Shown piece by piece: positions 14,787-22,663 of a DNA stretch of 43,133 nt. Source of the stretch: Nocardia brasiliensis IFM 10847 (GTDB taxonomy: Bacteria; Actinomycetota; Actinomycetes; Mycobacteriales; Mycobacteriaceae); assembly GCF_000710915.1 (NCBI RefSeq), contig NZ_BAUA01000066.1, positions 1-43,133 on the forward strand. Reading direction: 5' to 3'. The position numbers were made by a program, and so were the translations under genes. Under the pieces are notes generated by a model that saw only the letters and a list, made by a program, of their open reading frames with translations, had not been told where the DNA came from and ran no database searches. The first letter of the stretch is position 1. Each line of letters opens with the position of its first letter.

Positions 14787-16331
14787 ATGACGAGGCGTTT
14801 TCCCGTGCTGCACTCTGTTTCGGTGCGGGCCGTTCCGCTGCTGGTGGCGGCGGCTTTGATCTCGAGTACCGGCACGGCCGCCGCCGCACCCCTGACCGGT
14901 ATCGGTGATCCCAATTTCCCGAATATCGGCAGCGCCGCATACGACGTTTCCAATTACAGCATCGACCTGAAGTTCGATCCGTCCTCGGGCAGGCTGTCCG
15001 GGTCGACGACGATCACGGCGAAAGCCAAGCAGGATTTGAAGGCCGGGTCCGCGATCGGGTTCGACTTCCTTTTGCAGACCCAGTCCGTGCTGATCAACAA
15101 CAAGGCCGCCAAATACACCCTGGGCAAGGACAAGCTGGCGGTGACGCTGCCCGCCAACCTGGCCGTCGGCGCCGAGTTCACCACGGTGGTCGCCTACAAC
15201 GACATCCCGTCGCGGGTGGCGAACGCGGCAGGCGCGCGCAACTGGGTGGAGAACCCCAACGGCGCGCTGATCTCCAACGAGCCCTTCTCCGCCGAATGGT
15301 GGTACCCGAGCAACGATCACCCGACCGACAAGGCGACCTACGCGGTGTCGGTGCTCGCGCCGGAGAACATGGACGTCCTCTCCAACGGCGTGGAAACCAG
15401 TGTGACGCAGAACATTCCGGGATGGAAGCGGCACAACTGGCTCAGCAAGAACCCGCAGATGACCTACGCGACCTACCTGGCGATCGGCAAGTACGAGCGC
15501 GGCGGACAGGGTGCGGGCACTCCGGCCCGGCCCAACCTGACCGCCTACGCGACGGATCTGGATCCGACCGTGCGGGCCAACGCCAAGGCCAGTATCGAGC
15601 GGACACCCGAGATCGTCGATTGGCTGGCCAGCCAGCTCACGCCGTACCCGTTCGAATCCACCGGTGGTGTGGTGGACGCGAAGATGGGTGGCTTCGCGCT
15701 GGAAACCCAGACCATACCCACCTACACCGACGGCTTCTTCAAGCGCGGCAAGAACGATTCGGTGGTGGTGCACGAAAACGCGCACCAGTGGTTCGGCGAT
15801 TCGACCTCGGTGGCGACCTGGAAAGACGGCTGGTTGAACGAGGGCTTCGCCAGCTACATGGAATACCTGTGGTCGGAGAAGAACGGCACCGGCACCGCGG
15901 CGGAAATCGCCGATTACGCCTATGCCACCTCGACCCGGATCAATTGGGATGTGGTGCTGACCGATCCGGGGCCGGCCAATGTGCTGCCCGCCGAGTTGTA
16001 CAGCCGTGGCGCGCTGGCGATCCAGGCATTCCGCAGCGCGATCGGTGACGACGACGTCTTCTACCGGATGCTGCGCGAATGGCTGACCAAGTACCAGTAC
16101 GGCAATGCCAAGGTCGCGGATTTCATCGAGATGGCCAACGCGGTCACCGGGCGCAGCACCAACGCCTTGTTCAAGACCTGGCTGACCGATAAGGGCAAGC
16201 CCGCGTACAAGCCCTCCGACGCGACGTTCGACGGTGGCAAGCGGGGCGGCGCGCCGCGCTCGGCCGTCCCGGCCCCGCCGAAGCCGAAGGCGTGGGACGA
16301 CCTGTACTCGGTCGTGACCGCCAAACAGTAA
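14787..16331 (+). CDS. Secreted M1-family metallopeptidase
   Basis: 514 residues from the ATG at 14787 (ribosome binding site GGAG); the longer frame upstream would destroy the signal peptide. A Sec signal (residues 1-34) ends in TGTAAAAP. The catalytic zinc site is complete: HENAH (329-333) with Glu352 in NEGFASY. The substrate-anchoring GAMEN loop is replaced by GGFALETQ (301-308), seen in small secreted bacterial M1 enzymes. At 514 residues it lacks the large C-terminal domain of aminopeptidase N. It should be an exported aminopeptidase-type enzyme. The C-terminal tail is proline/lysine-rich. A strong terminator follows. Confidence 0.9.
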   Translation: MTRRFPVLHSVSVRAVPLLVAAALISSTGTAAAAPLTGIGDPNFPNIGSAAYDVSNYSIDLKFDPSSGRLSGSTTITAKAKQDLKAGSAIGFDFLLQTQSVLINNKAAKYTLGKDKLAVTLPANLAVGAEFTTVVAYNDIPSRVANAAGARNWVENPNGALISNEPFSAEWWYPSNDHPTDKATYAVSVLAPENMDVLSNGVETSVTQNIPGWKRHNWLSKNPQMTYATYLAIGKYERGGQGAGTPARPNLTAYATDLDPTVRANAKASIERTPEIVDWLASQLTPYPFESTGGVVDAKMGGFALETQTIPTYTDGFFKRGKNDSVVVHENAHQWFGDSTSVATWKDGWLNEGFASYMEYLWSEKNGTGTAAEIADYAYATSTRINWDVVLTDPGPANVLPAELYSRGALAIQAFRSAIGDDDVFYRMLREWLTKYQYGNAKVADFIEMANAVTGRSTNALFKTWLTDKGKPAYKPSDATFDGGKRGGAPRSAVPAPPKPKAWDDLYSVVTAKQ

Positions 16332-16345
16332 CCAGCACAACAGCA

Positions 16346-16376
16346 GAGCCGGGCCGCGTACCACGCGTCCCGGCTC
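16346..16376. terminator. Bidirectional hairpin terminator between the M1 peptidase and argS
   Basis: GAGCCGGG (16346-16353) pairs with CCCGGCTC (16369-16376), and inside it CGCGT (16355-16359) pairs with ACGCG (16363-16367), leaving a 3-base loop. The long stem between two convergent stop codons fits a shared terminator. There is no T tract, which is common in actinobacteria. Confidence 0.75.
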
Positions 16377-16390
16377 CGCCGCGTGTGGGT

Positions 16391-18151
16391 CTACATCCTT
16401 TCCGGGGCCGCGATACCGAGCAGGTCCAGACCGTGGGCGAGAGTCCGGGCCGTGAGGCCACACAGGGCCAAACGGTTACCGCGTTGCGGCTCATCGGCTT
16501 TGAGCACCGGGCAGGCGTCGTAGAACGTCGTGAAATCGCGGGCCAGTTGGTAGAGGTAGCCACACAGGCGATGGGGTTCGAGCGTGCTGCCGACCTCGGC
16601 GACGGTGGCGCCGTACGCGTCCAACGTCAAGACGAGGGCGCGTTCGGCCGCTGCGAGCGGGCCGTCGGTCGTGACCACCAGCGCGGGGGCACCGGCCTTG
16701 TCGAGGAGGGACCGGATGCGCGCGTACGCGTATTGCAGATACCCGGCGGTGTTGCCGGTGAAGGCGATCATCCGGTCGAGGTCGAAGGTGTAGTCCTTGA
16801 TCCGTGCGGTCGACAGGTCCGCGTACTTGACCGCGCCGATACCGGATTGCCTTGCGATGGAGTCCAATTCGTCGGCTGACAGGCCGGGATTCTTCGCCGC
16901 GACCACCTCGCGGGCCCGCGCGACGGCGTCGTCGAGCAGATCGCCCAGCCGCACGGTGCCGCCCGCCCGGGTCTTGAACGGTGTGCCGTCCGGGCCGAGC
17001 ACCGTGCCGAAGGGGACGTGCTCGGCTTCGATGCCGTCGTGCAACCATCCTGCGCGCCTTGCAGTTTCGAAGATCAGCCGGAAATGCAGCGCCTGCCGGG
17101 AGTCGGTCACGTACAGCAGCCGCTGCGCGCGCAGGGCGTCGATGCGGTAGCGGATCGTCGCCAGATCCGTGGTGTCGTAACCGTATCCGCCGTCGCTCTT
17201 GCGGACCATCAGCGGCACCGGCGCCCCGTCGGGGCCGGTGACTTCGTCGGAGAACACCACTGTCGCGCCATCGCTGTCGACCGCGACGCCCTGCTCGAGC
17301 AATTCCGCGACGACGCCGGAAAGCATGGGGTTGTAGAACGATTCGCCCACGGAGTCCTCCGGGGTGAGTAGTACGCCCAACTTCGCGTAGATATCGGCGA
17401 ACGCCCGCTGCGATTCGGCGACGATATCGCGCCATCGATCCAGGGTCTGCGCGTTGCCCGCCTGCAACGCGACCACCCGCGCGCGCGACCGGTCGGCGAA
17501 GTCCGGATCGGCGTCGAAGGCGGTCCGCGCCGCTCGATACAGCCGGTCGAGCGCGGATACCGCTGCGCCGTCGGCGTCGTCGTGGCGCCAACGCGCGTCG
17601 GGGTGCTCGTCGAGATATTGGATGAGCATGCCGAACTGAGTTCCCCAGTCGCCCAGGTGATTCTGTCGGATCACGGCGGCGCCGAGGAAGCCGAGCACCC
17701 GCGCCAGGCTGTCGCCGATGATCGTCGTGCGCAGGTGCCCGACGTGCATCTCCTTAGCGATGTTGGGCGCGGAGTAATCGAGCACGGTGCGCCGCCCGTG
17801 CTCTGTCGCGGGCACCCCGAGCCGGGTATCCGACAGACGTGCCGCGACCTGCGCCCACAGCACCCGGTCCGGCACGGTGATATTCACGAATCCCGGGCCG
17901 GACACCGCCGCCGTCGCCACCGGCCGATTCGTGCCGGGTGTCAACGCCGCGATGAGTTCGGCCGCGTACTCGGCGGGCCTGACCCCGAGGCGTTCGGCCA
18001 GGGCCAGCGCGGCGTTGGACTGGAAGTCGGCGCGTTCGGAACGTCGGAGCACCGGGTCCGCTCCCACCAGGTCCGGGCGGGTGCGGCCGATCGCGTCGGA
18101 GACGGCGTCGGCAACACGGTCGAGCAGCGGCACAACCCCTGGATGGGTCAC
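16391..18151 (-). CDS. argS: Arginyl-tRNA synthetase, E. coli-type (probable second copy)
   Basis: 586 residues from a GTG. The N-terminal additional domain has ADFQSNAALALAERLG (41-56), the catalytic core SAPNIAKEMHVGHLRTTIIGD with the HIGH-box equivalent HVGH (136-139), then RQNHLGDWGTQFGMLI. There is no canonical KMSK, as in many ArgRS; FKTRAGGTVRL lies there. The C-terminal anticodon-binding helices include GYLQYAYARIRSLL and end with LAHGLDLLGI. The canonical mycobacterial/nocardial ArgRS, as I remember it, has a different core (VSANPTGPIHIG). This one may therefore be a second, horizontally acquired synthetase, perhaps for inhibitor resistance or a dedicated arginyl-tRNA use. Only an inverted repeat and the lactonase gene lie upstream. 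Confidence 0.9.
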   Translation of the reverse strand: MTHPGVVPLLDRVADAVSDAIGRTRPDLVGADPVLRRSERADFQSNAALALAERLGVRPAEYAAELIAALTPGTNRPVATAAVSGPGFVNITVPDRVLWAQVAARLSDTRLGVPATEHGRRTVLDYSAPNIAKEMHVGHLRTTIIGDSLARVLGFLGAAVIRQNHLGDWGTQFGMLIQYLDEHPDARWRHDDADGAAVSALDRLYRAARTAFDADPDFADRSRARVVALQAGNAQTLDRWRDIVAESQRAFADIYAKLGVLLTPEDSVGESFYNPMLSGVVAELLEQGVAVDSDGATVVFSDEVTGPDGAPVPLMVRKSDGGYGYDTTDLATIRYRIDALRAQRLLYVTDSRQALHFRLIFETARRAGWLHDGIEAEHVPFGTVLGPDGTPFKTRAGGTVRLGDLLDDAVARAREVVAAKNPGLSADELDSIARQSGIGAVKYADLSTARIKDYTFDLDRMIAFTGNTAGYLQYAYARIRSLLDKAGAPALVVTTDGPLAAAERALVLTLDAYGATVAEVGSTLEPHRLCGYLYQLARDFTTFYDACPVLKADEPQRGNRLALCGLTARTLAHGLDLLGIAAPERM

Positions 18152-18154
18152 GAG

Positions 18155-18180
18155 ACGTCCCTTCTCGGTTGTCGGGACGT
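18155..18180 (-). promoter_or_regulatory. argS: Hairpin sequestering the argS ribosome binding site
   Basis: On the transcribed strand ACGTCCC (18180-18174) is followed after 12 bases by GGGACGT (18161-18155). The second arm overlaps the AGAAGGGA ribosome binding site, which lies about 6 bases before the GTG start at 18151. Folding would hide it, so translation of argS may be regulated; a DNA-level operator is the alternative. Confidence 0.45.
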
Positions 18181-18222
18181 GCAGTATCCCAGTCCGGCAG
18201 CCGCCACCGACAGTGAGTTTCG

Positions 18223-19371
18223 CTAGCGGAACAGGGCGCAGGTGGCGGTGGGGAACTCGGCGGCGACCGTGGCGGCGCCGGGTAGGCCGGTGAAGGGGTC
18301 CAGCGGCAGCGTGGTGATCGTGTGGGACTTCTGGTTCGCGGCGTAGAGCCGCCGGCCGTCGGGGCCGAGGGTGAGCGCGCGCGGGAACTTGCCGCCGCAG
18401 GCGGTGGTGGTCACCGGGATCAGCAGTCCGTCACCGACGATCGCGAAGGTGGCGATGTTGTCGTGGCCGCGGTTGGCCAGATAAAGGAAGCGACCGTCAC
18501 GGGAGACGACCGGCGCGGACGGATAGTTGCGGTCGCCGCCGGCGGCGGTGTCCGCGGGCACGGACTGCCCGGGCCGCAGCTCGCCCCGCTCGGCGCGCCA
18601 ATCGCACACGGTCACAGTGGAATCGAGTTCGTTGGCGAGAAAGGCGGTGCGGCCGTTGGGATGGAAGGTCAGGTGCCGAGGTCCGCTGCCCGGTCTCAGC
18701 GTGACCTGTGCGTGCTCGGTCAACTCACCCGCGGCGAGCCGGTAGACGTAGACGGAGTCGACACCGAGGTCGACCGCGAGCACCCAGCGACCGGTCGGGT
18801 CGAACACCACCTGGTGTGCGTGCGGACCGGCCTGTCGGTCGGGATCGGGTCCGGTGCCACGGTGCCGGGCGACGTCGGTCACCGCGCCGAGCCGACCGTC
18901 TTCGGCGACCGCCAGCGCGCTGACACTGCCCGAGGTGTAATTCGCGGTCAGCACCGTGCGCCCGTCCGGCGAGACGCACAGGTGCGTGGGACCTTCGCCC
19001 TGTACCGCAACGGTATTCAGCACTTTGGGCACTGCGGCGCGCAGGTCCACGGCGGTGGCGGTGCCCGCGCCCGATCCCTCGTTCACCGCGTACAGATAGC
19101 GCCCGTCCGGGGACAGCGCCAAGAACGACGGGTCCGCGACCGCGACGGTGCGCTCGACGGTCAGCCTGCCGGAGCGCCCGTCCACGACGGCGACCCCGAT
19201 CCCGGCGCCGCCCGCGCCGCCGGAGGTATAGCAACCCAGAAAGGCGCGACGATCGTCGGCCGCACCCGCGGGCGCCGGCCACAGCGCCCCGGCCGCGAAT
19301 GTCGCGCCGACACCCGCTGCCGCGCCCAGTATTCCGAGTAGCTGCCGCCGATCGATATCGTCATCGCGCAC
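18223..19371 (-). CDS. Tat-exported lactonase-family beta-propeller protein
   Basis: 382 residues from the GTG at 19371, preceded by AAAGGA; a longer frame would bury the signal. The Tat signal reads DDDIDRRQLLGILG with a hydrophobic stretch ending PAPAGAADD (about residue 40). The mature part has the repeated blades of the 6-phosphogluconolactonase-like (lactonase) family: FLGCYTSG, PSFLALSPDGRYLYAVNE, GPTHLCVSPDGRTVLTANY, GPHAHQVVFDPTGRWVLAVDLG, GPRHLTFHPNGRTAFLANE and SRDGRFLYLANRG. Cytoplasmic relatives hydrolyse 6-phosphogluconolactone; exported ones have uncertain substrates. argS starts 71 bp downstream on the same strand, so the two may be cotranscribed. Confidence 0.88.
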   Translation of the reverse strand: MRDDDIDRRQLLGILGAAAGVGATFAAGALWPAPAGAADDRRAFLGCYTSGGAGGAGIGVAVVDGRSGRLTVERTVAVADPSFLALSPDGRYLYAVNEGSGAGTATAVDLRAAVPKVLNTVAVQGEGPTHLCVSPDGRTVLTANYTSGSVSALAVAEDGRLGAVTDVARHRGTGPDPDRQAGPHAHQVVFDPTGRWVLAVDLGVDSVYVYRLAAGELTEHAQVTLRPGSGPRHLTFHPNGRTAFLANELDSTVTVCDWRAERGELRPGQSVPADTAAGGDRNYPSAPVVSRDGRFLYLANRGHDNIATFAIVGDGLLIPVTTTACGGKFPRALTLGPDGRRLYAANQKSHTITTLPLDPFTGLPGAATVAAEFPTATCALFR

Positions 19372-19732
19372 GGGACCGTCCTTTCCTCGTGCGGGAATTC
19401 CCCGCGTTCGGGAAAGAATGTCCCAATTGTCGGCCTGCCGCAAGGGGCGCAATCAAAATTGCAAGCAGTGCAATGGAAATCGTGATCCGTTGCGTATTTC
19501 GTATTGCGCCGCAGGGCTTCTCGATCGCGGGGAAATAGCGCGGGGCGGCCGGTGCCCCGGATCGGCGGCATCCCGGTGTGGAGTGGGGAGAACAGTTTTC
19601 GGCCCGGCACCGGCTCTTGCCTGGACCTGCGGGGTAGACGCAACTTCCCCAGTTGAACCGGTCTGGACGCGAACATGGTTGCGGGGGAGTCTGGTTGCTG
19701 CAAACACCGGTAAAAGACAGGCGGTTCTAGAC
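19372..19732. other. Intergenic region between the lactonase gene and the 61-residue protein gene
   Basis: 361 bp, locally AT-richer (about 19440-19510). It contains a perfect palindrome GGGAATTCCC (19393-19402), the word GCGTTCGGGAA (19404-19414) and the word TTCCCCAGTTGA (19645-19656). The last two also occur upstream of the M1 peptidase. Divergent promoters must lie here, but I cannot place their hexamers with confidence. Confidence 0.45.
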
Positions 19733-19918
19733 ATGTCGGCTTTCATCAGCATCATGGATTCGGTCAATATCATTGCCGCTGGCTCGGGTTCGAGTGACGA
19801 TTCGAGTTCGCTCAGCAGCAGCACCGGTTCGTCCGGCGGCGGGTCGATCGGGGACAGCATCGATTTGCTCAAATTGAGCCTCAAACTGCTTTCCTCCATT
19901 GTCGGTCATTTGTCCTGA
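19733..19918 (+). CDS. 61-residue Ser/Gly-rich protein with amphipathic C-terminus
   Basis: From the ATG at 19733 the frame gives 61 residues: a hydrophobic start (MSAFISIMDSVNIIAAG), a 24-residue Ser/Gly/Asp linker (about 18-41) and a Leu/Lys amphipathic tail (DLLKLSLKLLSSIVGHL). There is no signal peptide or charged N-region. The ribosome binding site is weak (ACAGGCGG about 8 bases upstream). A stem-loop follows the stop. I do not recognise the family. Corynebacterial cell-wall porins PorA/PorH are similarly small, lack signal peptides and carry serines, but no sequence match is claimed. The alternative is a spurious frame. Confidence 0.5.
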   Translation: MSAFISIMDSVNIIAAGSGSSDDSSSLSSSTGSSGGGSIGDSIDLLKLSLKLLSSIVGHLS

Positions 19919-19935
19919 CCTGGAATTCGCGACAG

Positions 19936-19965
19936 TCAGCGCGGCGACCACGGTTGTCGCGCTGA
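19936..19965 (+). terminator. Stem-loop after the 61-residue protein gene
   Basis: TCAGCGCG (19936-19943) and CGCGCTGA (19958-19965) form an 8-bp stem 18 bp after the stop codon, and GAC/GTC can extend it with a bulge. It would end transcription before the cutinase gene, whose start is 68 bp further on. Confidence 0.5.
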
Positions 19966-20032
19966 AAGTCGTACGCCCTCTGGCCCGTCCGCCCGCGGCG
20001 GCGGGTACCCGATCGATATCGGTGAGGTTCTG

Positions 20033-21910
20033 ATGCCTGTCCTGCCTTCGTCCAAGCGCTGTGTGGTGGTGGCCACAATGGTGGCCGTCGGTGTCACCCT
20101 CGGTGCCACCGGAGTCGCCTCCCCGGCCAGCGTGCACACCAGAACATCCGGCTGTGCGGACACCTTCAATCTGTTCATCCCCGGCACCTGGGAGACCAAC
20201 GAGGCGGCCGATCCCGCCCAGCCGATCGGCATGCTCAAACCGATCGCCGAGGCGATCCAGCGCGAGCACGGCGCCACGTCGGCCATCTACTTCACGCCGT
20301 ATATGGCACGGGCCTTCGACAACGGTCACACCTACGCCGACAGCAAGCACACCGCGCTCACCAACGCGCGTAAGGCGCTGCGCGACTACGGAACCCGCTG
20401 CGCCGGCGCGAAGTTCACCATCACCGGCTACAGCCAGGGCGCGGACGCCGCCGGCGACATCGCCTCCGATATCGGCAACGGGCGCGGCCCGATCTCGGCC
20501 GACCGGGTGCTCGGCGTGGGGCTGCTGTCGGATCCGGCCGCTGGCACCACCGGCGAAACCGCGGTCGGCCCCCGCACCCCGGGCAAGGGGATCGCCGACC
20601 CGAGGCCGCGCGGTATGGGCGCGCTCTCCGGCCGGGTCACCTCGATCTGCGACCCGAACGACCTGTACTGCTCGATCCAGAAGAACGCCAATCCGCTACT
20701 CGGACAGCTGGGTTCGCTGCTGAGCAAGTTGCCCAGCGACTCCCGGCTGGCCGGCGCCCTGACCTCGGACTTCTCCAAGGCGGATTTGCCGGGCCTGGCC
20801 GCGGCCGTGCGTGAGCTGGCCGCGAGCCTGGTCGACCCGCGCGGTGTCGACCTGACCCGGGTGCGCGAGCAGGCGGATACGGTCGAGCACACCATCCGCC
20901 CGCTCGCCGAACTGGTCGGCTCCGGTGCGGCCGTGAAGCAATTGGCCACCGCCCCAGCGGGTTCGGCCGAGCACAACGCGGGCAAGGTACTCACCGGCGC
21001 CGCGCAGGCGGATCTGTCCGGCGCCGTGTCGGCGGCCAACACGATCTCCGGCAACGCCACCGACCTGCTGAACAACGGGGTCGAAACGTTGCCGGCCGGA
21101 TCACCCCAAGTGGCGGCGCTGAGTGGCCTGTCCGATTCGCTCAACGGGCAGATCGAAGTGCTGATCACGTTGCCCGCGGGCGTCCTGGAATCCGCGGCGG
21201 GCATCCTGGCGCTGCTCAAACCGAGCGAAATGGTCAACCAGGCACTGGATGTCGTCGCGAAGGTCACCACCCTCGACTTCCGCGGCATCCTGGACAATCT
21301 GGCGCTGCTCCCGCAGAAGGTGCTGGCGCGCGACGCGGCGGGCGCGCACGCCATCGCGGGCACCTTGAACAATCAGTTGCGGCCCCTGGTCGACCTGCTC
21401 GCCGCGGTCGACGTGAAATGGGTGTCGCAGGTGCTGTCGATGGTGCCCGATTCGCAAGGCTTCCTGCAGATCGCGACGATCGCGGCTTCGGTGCTCTCGA
21501 CCATCGACATCCCCAAACTCGCCGAGATCGCGGGCCGGATCCAGGAAGTCGCGTGGTCGGTGCTGGAGAAGCTGGCGCCGCCACCGGGTCAGCAGCCCGA
21601 TCCCGCCGGTGCGGCGGCCGCGCTCTCGGCGCTGCTGCCGATCGGGCAGGACCTGGCCGGGGTCGCGATGGGGATGCTGACGGCCGAACGCAAGGACGCC
21701 GGGCTCGACGACCTGACCGCAGCGCTCGCCACTTCGAAACCGTCGCCCGGGATCAACCTGTTCGACCTCATCGGCGACGGCATCAGCGCGGCAATGTTTT
21801 TCGCGTCCAACGCGCACGTCAACTACGGCGCGCTGATCGTCGACGAGACCGGCCGCAACGCCATCGGCTGGCTGGGCGACTGGTTGAACTCGCGTATCGG
21901 ACCGCGGTGA
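20033..21910 (+). CDS. Secreted cutinase-family protein with ~385-residue insertion before the catalytic His
   Basis: 625 residues with a Sec signal (about 1-32, GVASPA) and ribosome binding site GAGG. The alpha/beta-hydrolase core reads CADTFNLFIPGTWE, then the nucleophile Ser134 in ITGYSQGAD, Asp210 in ICDPNDLYC, and at the far C-terminus His595 in FASNAHVNYGA, like the catalytic AH(L/V)xY of cutinases. In ordinary cutinases and mycobacterial Culp proteins Asp and His are only about 10-20 residues apart; here about 385 residues of Leu/Ala-rich, probably helical sequence separate them. The enzyme probably hydrolyses lipid or polyester esters outside the cell, with the insertion acting as a lid or envelope-binding module. 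Confidence 0.88.
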   Translation: MPVLPSSKRCVVVATMVAVGVTLGATGVASPASVHTRTSGCADTFNLFIPGTWETNEAADPAQPIGMLKPIAEAIQREHGATSAIYFTPYMARAFDNGHTYADSKHTALTNARKALRDYGTRCAGAKFTITGYSQGADAAGDIASDIGNGRGPISADRVLGVGLLSDPAAGTTGETAVGPRTPGKGIADPRPRGMGALSGRVTSICDPNDLYCSIQKNANPLLGQLGSLLSKLPSDSRLAGALTSDFSKADLPGLAAAVRELAASLVDPRGVDLTRVREQADTVEHTIRPLAELVGSGAAVKQLATAPAGSAEHNAGKVLTGAAQADLSGAVSAANTISGNATDLLNNGVETLPAGSPQVAALSGLSDSLNGQIEVLITLPAGVLESAAGILALLKPSEMVNQALDVVAKVTTLDFRGILDNLALLPQKVLARDAAGAHAIAGTLNNQLRPLVDLLAAVDVKWVSQVLSMVPDSQGFLQIATIAASVLSTIDIPKLAEIAGRIQEVAWSVLEKLAPPPGQQPDPAGAAAALSALLPIGQDLAGVAMGMLTAERKDAGLDDLTAALATSKPSPGINLFDLIGDGISAAMFFASNAHVNYGALIVDETGRNAIGWLGDWLNSRIGPR

Positions 21911-21932
21911 GGCGGCCGCGTCGGACTCGGGC

Positions 21933-22610
21933 TCAGGAGACGTCCTTGTCGGGGGCGTTGCCCGGCGCCCAGAGTCCGCGCACATGCCCGATGTGATTGC
22001 GCAGGAAAGACTCCACCTGCGCGTCCTGCCGCTGCTCGATCAGATCGAGGATGGTGTGGTGCTCCTGTGCCGAGTTGTCCAGCTCGCCGCGCGCGACCAG
22101 CGCGGCGAGACCGAGCAACCGGGTCTGGGCCCGCAGATCGCTGACGATCTGGGACAGCCGTGGATTGCGGCAGTAGGCGAGCAGCATGAGGTGGAACCGG
22201 CGATCGGCGTCGACGTATTCGACCAGATCGCCCCGCTTGGCGGCGTCGACGATCTTGTCGGCCGCCGCGCGCAGCCCCGGCATGTCCGCCTGCGGAATGC
22301 GGTCGACGATGGCGCGCACGCTCGGCGGCTCCAGCAGCAGGCGGATCTCGGCGATCGCGTCGAGATCCGCGTCGGAGGCCTCGGTGACCCGGAAGCCCTT
22401 GTTCGGCACCGAGATCACCAGGCCCTGTTTCACCAGATCCAGCATCGCCTCGCGGACCGGCGTGGCGGAGACGCCGAAGCGCTCCGACAGCCAGGGCGCG
22501 GAGTAGAGCACGCCGGGTTCGAGTTCGCCGGAGATGATCGCGGCGCGCAAGGCGTCGGACACGTGGTCGCGCAGCGTCGGGCGCTTGCGGGTATCCAATC
22601 GTTCGATCAT
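21933..22610 (-). CDS. GntR-family (FCD domain) regulator of hydroxyproline catabolism
   Basis: 225 residues, ribosome binding site GGAG. The N-terminal winged helix-turn-helix (about 10-75) has LRDHVSDALRAAIISGEL, LSERFGVSATPVREAMLDL and VPNKGFRV. The C-terminal FCD domain (about 85-215) has the metal/ligand residues in DADRRFHLMLLAY and QEHHTILDLI. FCD regulators sense carboxylic or amino acid ligands and mostly repress. It is the last gene of the hydroxyproline cluster, 53 bp after the permease, so it is the likely pathway regulator. Confidence 0.92.
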   Translation of the reverse strand: MIERLDTRKRPTLRDHVSDALRAAIISGELEPGVLYSAPWLSERFGVSATPVREAMLDLVKQGLVISVPNKGFRVTEASDADLDAIAEIRLLLEPPSVRAIVDRIPQADMPGLRAAADKIVDAAKRGDLVEYVDADRRFHLMLLAYCRNPRLSQIVSDLRAQTRLLGLAALVARGELDNSAQEHHTILDLIEQRQDAQVESFLRNHIGHVRGLWAPGNAPDKDVS

Positions 22611-22663
22611 CTGTGTGCTCCGGTTATCTGCTGGTGGGCCAGGCCCCGTCGGTATCAGAATAG

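Noticed and set aside
14496..16463. 655-codon minus-strand frame opposite the M1 peptidase
   Set aside because: Low-complexity His/Arg/Val translation. The plus strand shows a signal peptide and a full zinc site.
18152..18222. T-box leader for argS
   Set aside because: Only 71 bp separate it from the upstream gene, far too short. The visible dyad is a simple hairpin over the ribosome binding site.
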